Shown here: positions 13,983-15,097 of the stretch, piece after piece
Layout: each line of letters begins with the position of its first letter
Numbering within the stretch: position 1 is the first letter of the stretch
Assembly (NCBI GenBank): GCA_949293915.1
Contig: CASFFJ010000013.1
Coordinates: 1 to 15,097, forward strand
Length of the DNA: 15,097 bases
Reading direction: 5' to 3'
DNA from: an uncultured Christensenella sp.
GTDB lineage: Bacteria; Bacillota; Clostridia; Christensenellales; UBA1242
Position numbers and translations under genes: made by a program
Notes under the pieces: generated by a model
Database searches by the model: none
Seen by the model: only the letters and a program-made list of their open reading frames with translations
Told to the model about the DNA's origin: nothing

Positions 13983-14489
13983 TTAGATAAATCTGCAACA
14001 AAAACACGCTAGAATCGCACATGCCACATTGCATATTAGAGCTATTGGAATTGTTAATAATGTTTTCTTAACATTAGTTGAGGCAAAGTAAATGCTACTG
14101 ACATAAAAAATTGTATCACTACTTCCCATTATTACACTTGCGCATTTACCAATATAACTATCTGCACCATATGTAGTAAAAATATCTTTTAATAACACAT
14201 AAGCCGCGTTTGAACTAAATGGTCTAATCAGTGTCAATTCACATATCTCACTAGGAATACCCACCAATTCAAAAATAGGCGCTAAGAATTTACACAAATA
14301 TCCACTCAATCCACTATGCCTAAATAGTTCGACTGCAACAAACATTGCAATTATATATGGCATCAAACTTGCCATAAGTGGCAATGCCCCTTTTGCTCCT
14401 TTAACAAAAGCAGAGTATGAATCTACACCTTTTATCATTGCATAAAGCATTACGAACGCAATCAATATAGGAATAAATAAATCAGCCAT
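13983..14489 (-). CDS. spmB: Spore maturation protein B
   Basis: A 168-residue integral membrane protein with a nucleoside-recognition (Gate) domain, partner of SpmA. In Bacillus the pair is needed for core dehydration and heat resistance of spores. Family motifs are seen: GAKGALPLMASLMPYIIAMF near residue 30, LIRPFSSNAAYVLLKDIF and a GSSDTIFYVSSIYF segment near residue 120. The ATG overlaps the spmA stop region by 8 bp (ATGGCTGA), and GGCGGAAAA lies before it, so translation is coupled. Length is normal for SpmB. No clear terminator follows: the next promoter begins 18 bp after the stop. Confidence 0.95.
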   Translation of the reverse strand: MADLFIPILIAFVMLYAMIKGVDSYSAFVKGAKGALPLMASLMPYIIAMFVAVELFRHSGLSGYLCKFLAPIFELVGIPSEICELTLIRPFSSNAAYVLLKDIFTTYGADSYIGKCASVIMGSSDTIFYVSSIYFASTNVKKTLLTIPIALICNVACAILACFCCRFI

Positions 14490-15048
14490 CTTTTTTCCGC
14501 CTTCTGTATATCACAGCAACTAGCAAAACACCTAGTATTGTCGGAACAAAAGTTGATACAATAGTTGGCCATAAAATACAACTAGGGCTGACACTTCCTG
14601 CTATGGCACGCATACCTATAACTGTTGTAGGAATAAGTTGTATTCCTGTGGAATTTATAACAACTAACATTATCATCCCACGCGTAGCACGTGTATCCCC
14701 CTTATCCATTCCTTGCATCGCTTTAATGCCATATGGTGTCGCAGCACTACCAATGCCAATCATATTACTAGCAATATTCATACAAATATTCTTTTCTGTC
14801 TCTTTATCAGTTTTACCAAAAATATATTGCACTGGTCTACTTAAAATTTTGGACAATTTGTGACTGAGTTTACAGTCATCCATTACTTGCATAATCCCCA
14901 TCCAAACCGCATAAATACCTATAAATTCGATACACATAGTTATCCCCATTTTGCTAGCTTCCATCATTGTGCCAATCACTTCGGATGGACAAAAAATACA
15001 CAACATAATCAAACTTGAAATTATCATTATTATCCAAATTTTACTCAT
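14482..15048 (-). CDS. spmA: Spore maturation protein A
   Basis: A 188-residue membrane protein of the SpmA family (nucleoside-recognition domain), acting with SpmB in spore core dehydration. Family features: a hydrophobic start, GMMEASK-type turn near residue 27, MNIASNMIGIGSAATPYGIK near the middle, and MIMLVVINSTGIQLIPTTVI. The chosen ATG gives an N-terminal membrane helix directly. There is no Shine-Dalgarno sequence in front; instead a sigma-E-like -10 element ends 5 nt before the ATG. The mRNA may be leaderless. spmB follows with an 8-bp overlap. Confidence 0.95.
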   Translation of the reverse strand: MSKIWIIMIISSLIMLCIFCPSEVIGTMMEASKMGITMCIEFIGIYAVWMGIMQVMDDCKLSHKLSKILSRPVQYIFGKTDKETEKNICMNIASNMIGIGSAATPYGIKAMQGMDKGDTRATRGMIMLVVINSTGIQLIPTTVIGMRAIAGSVSPSCILWPTIVSTFVPTILGVLLVAVIYRRRKKDG

Positions 15049-15053
15049 ATAAA

Positions 15054-15083
15054 TTTCTATGCTACTACTTGTCTAAATATGAA
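15054..15083 (-). promoter_or_regulatory. Sigma-E-like promoter of spmA-spmB
   Basis: On the minus strand TCATATT (15082-15076) fits the Bacillus sigma-E -35 consensus KMATATT fully, and CATAGAAA (15061-15054) agrees with CATACAHT at 6 of 8 positions, with the 14-bp spacing expected. Mother-cell sigma-E control is known for spmA in Bacillus. The -10 ends 5 nt before the ATG. Confidence 0.6.
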
Positions 15084-15097
15084 ATTGTAATAAATAA

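Overview
The window looks like a piece of a low-GC Gram-positive chromosome, most likely an anaerobic, endospore-forming Clostridia-type Bacillota. The evidence is the sporulation genes yqfC, yqfD, spmA and spmB, a pyruvate phosphate dikinase of anaerobe type, a Firmicute-type MazF, a flavin-dependent thymidylate synthase, good GGAGG-type ribosome binding sites, TTGACA/TATAAT promoters and very AT-rich intergenic DNA. TGA serves as a normal stop codon (yqfC, yqfD, mazF). I cannot name the species. Every gene I can support lies on the minus strand, so transcription runs from high to low coordinates.

Layout from left to right. At 1-253 a 59-bp direct repeat (1-59 and 195-253) flanks a GC-richer two-hairpin element; the second copy contains the last codons of ppdK. 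Then come ppdK (215-2860), about 690 bp of AT-rich DNA holding a terminator and two tiny reading frames, and a large transcription-factor-like gene (3550-4983) that joins a sigma region 4-like domain to an RNA polymerase alpha-CTD-like domain. The next block is a compact sporulation/housekeeping cluster read as yqfC, yqfD, ybeY-era (one fused reading frame), a YqzL-like small gene and recO (8627 down to 5061). Upstream of it stands a degenerate Rho-like gene (8734-9843). Next are a small helical-bundle protein, a putative antitoxin and mazF (11030 down to 10030). After an AT-rich gap of about 530 bp come thyX (11589-12755), a putative metal exporter preceded by a tiny hydrophobic peptide gene (12906-13929), and the spore maturation pair spmA-spmB (15048 down to 13983).

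Functionally, yqfC-yqfD and spmA-spmB belong to the mother-cell/spore maturation programme, while ybeY-era-recO serve rRNA maturation, ribosome assembly and DNA repair. Compared with the Bacillus subtilis order, phoH, yqfF, dgkA and cdd are missing from the cluster, and ybeY and era have become one frame. The most unusual proteins are two possible transcription-apparatus derivatives: the sigma4/alpha-CTD fusion and a Rho paralogue that keeps the domain order of Rho but has lost its P-loop. The spmA start, and less securely the yqfC start, lie about 5 nt from a sigma-E-like -10 element with no Shine-Dalgarno sequence, which suggests leaderless sporulation transcripts.
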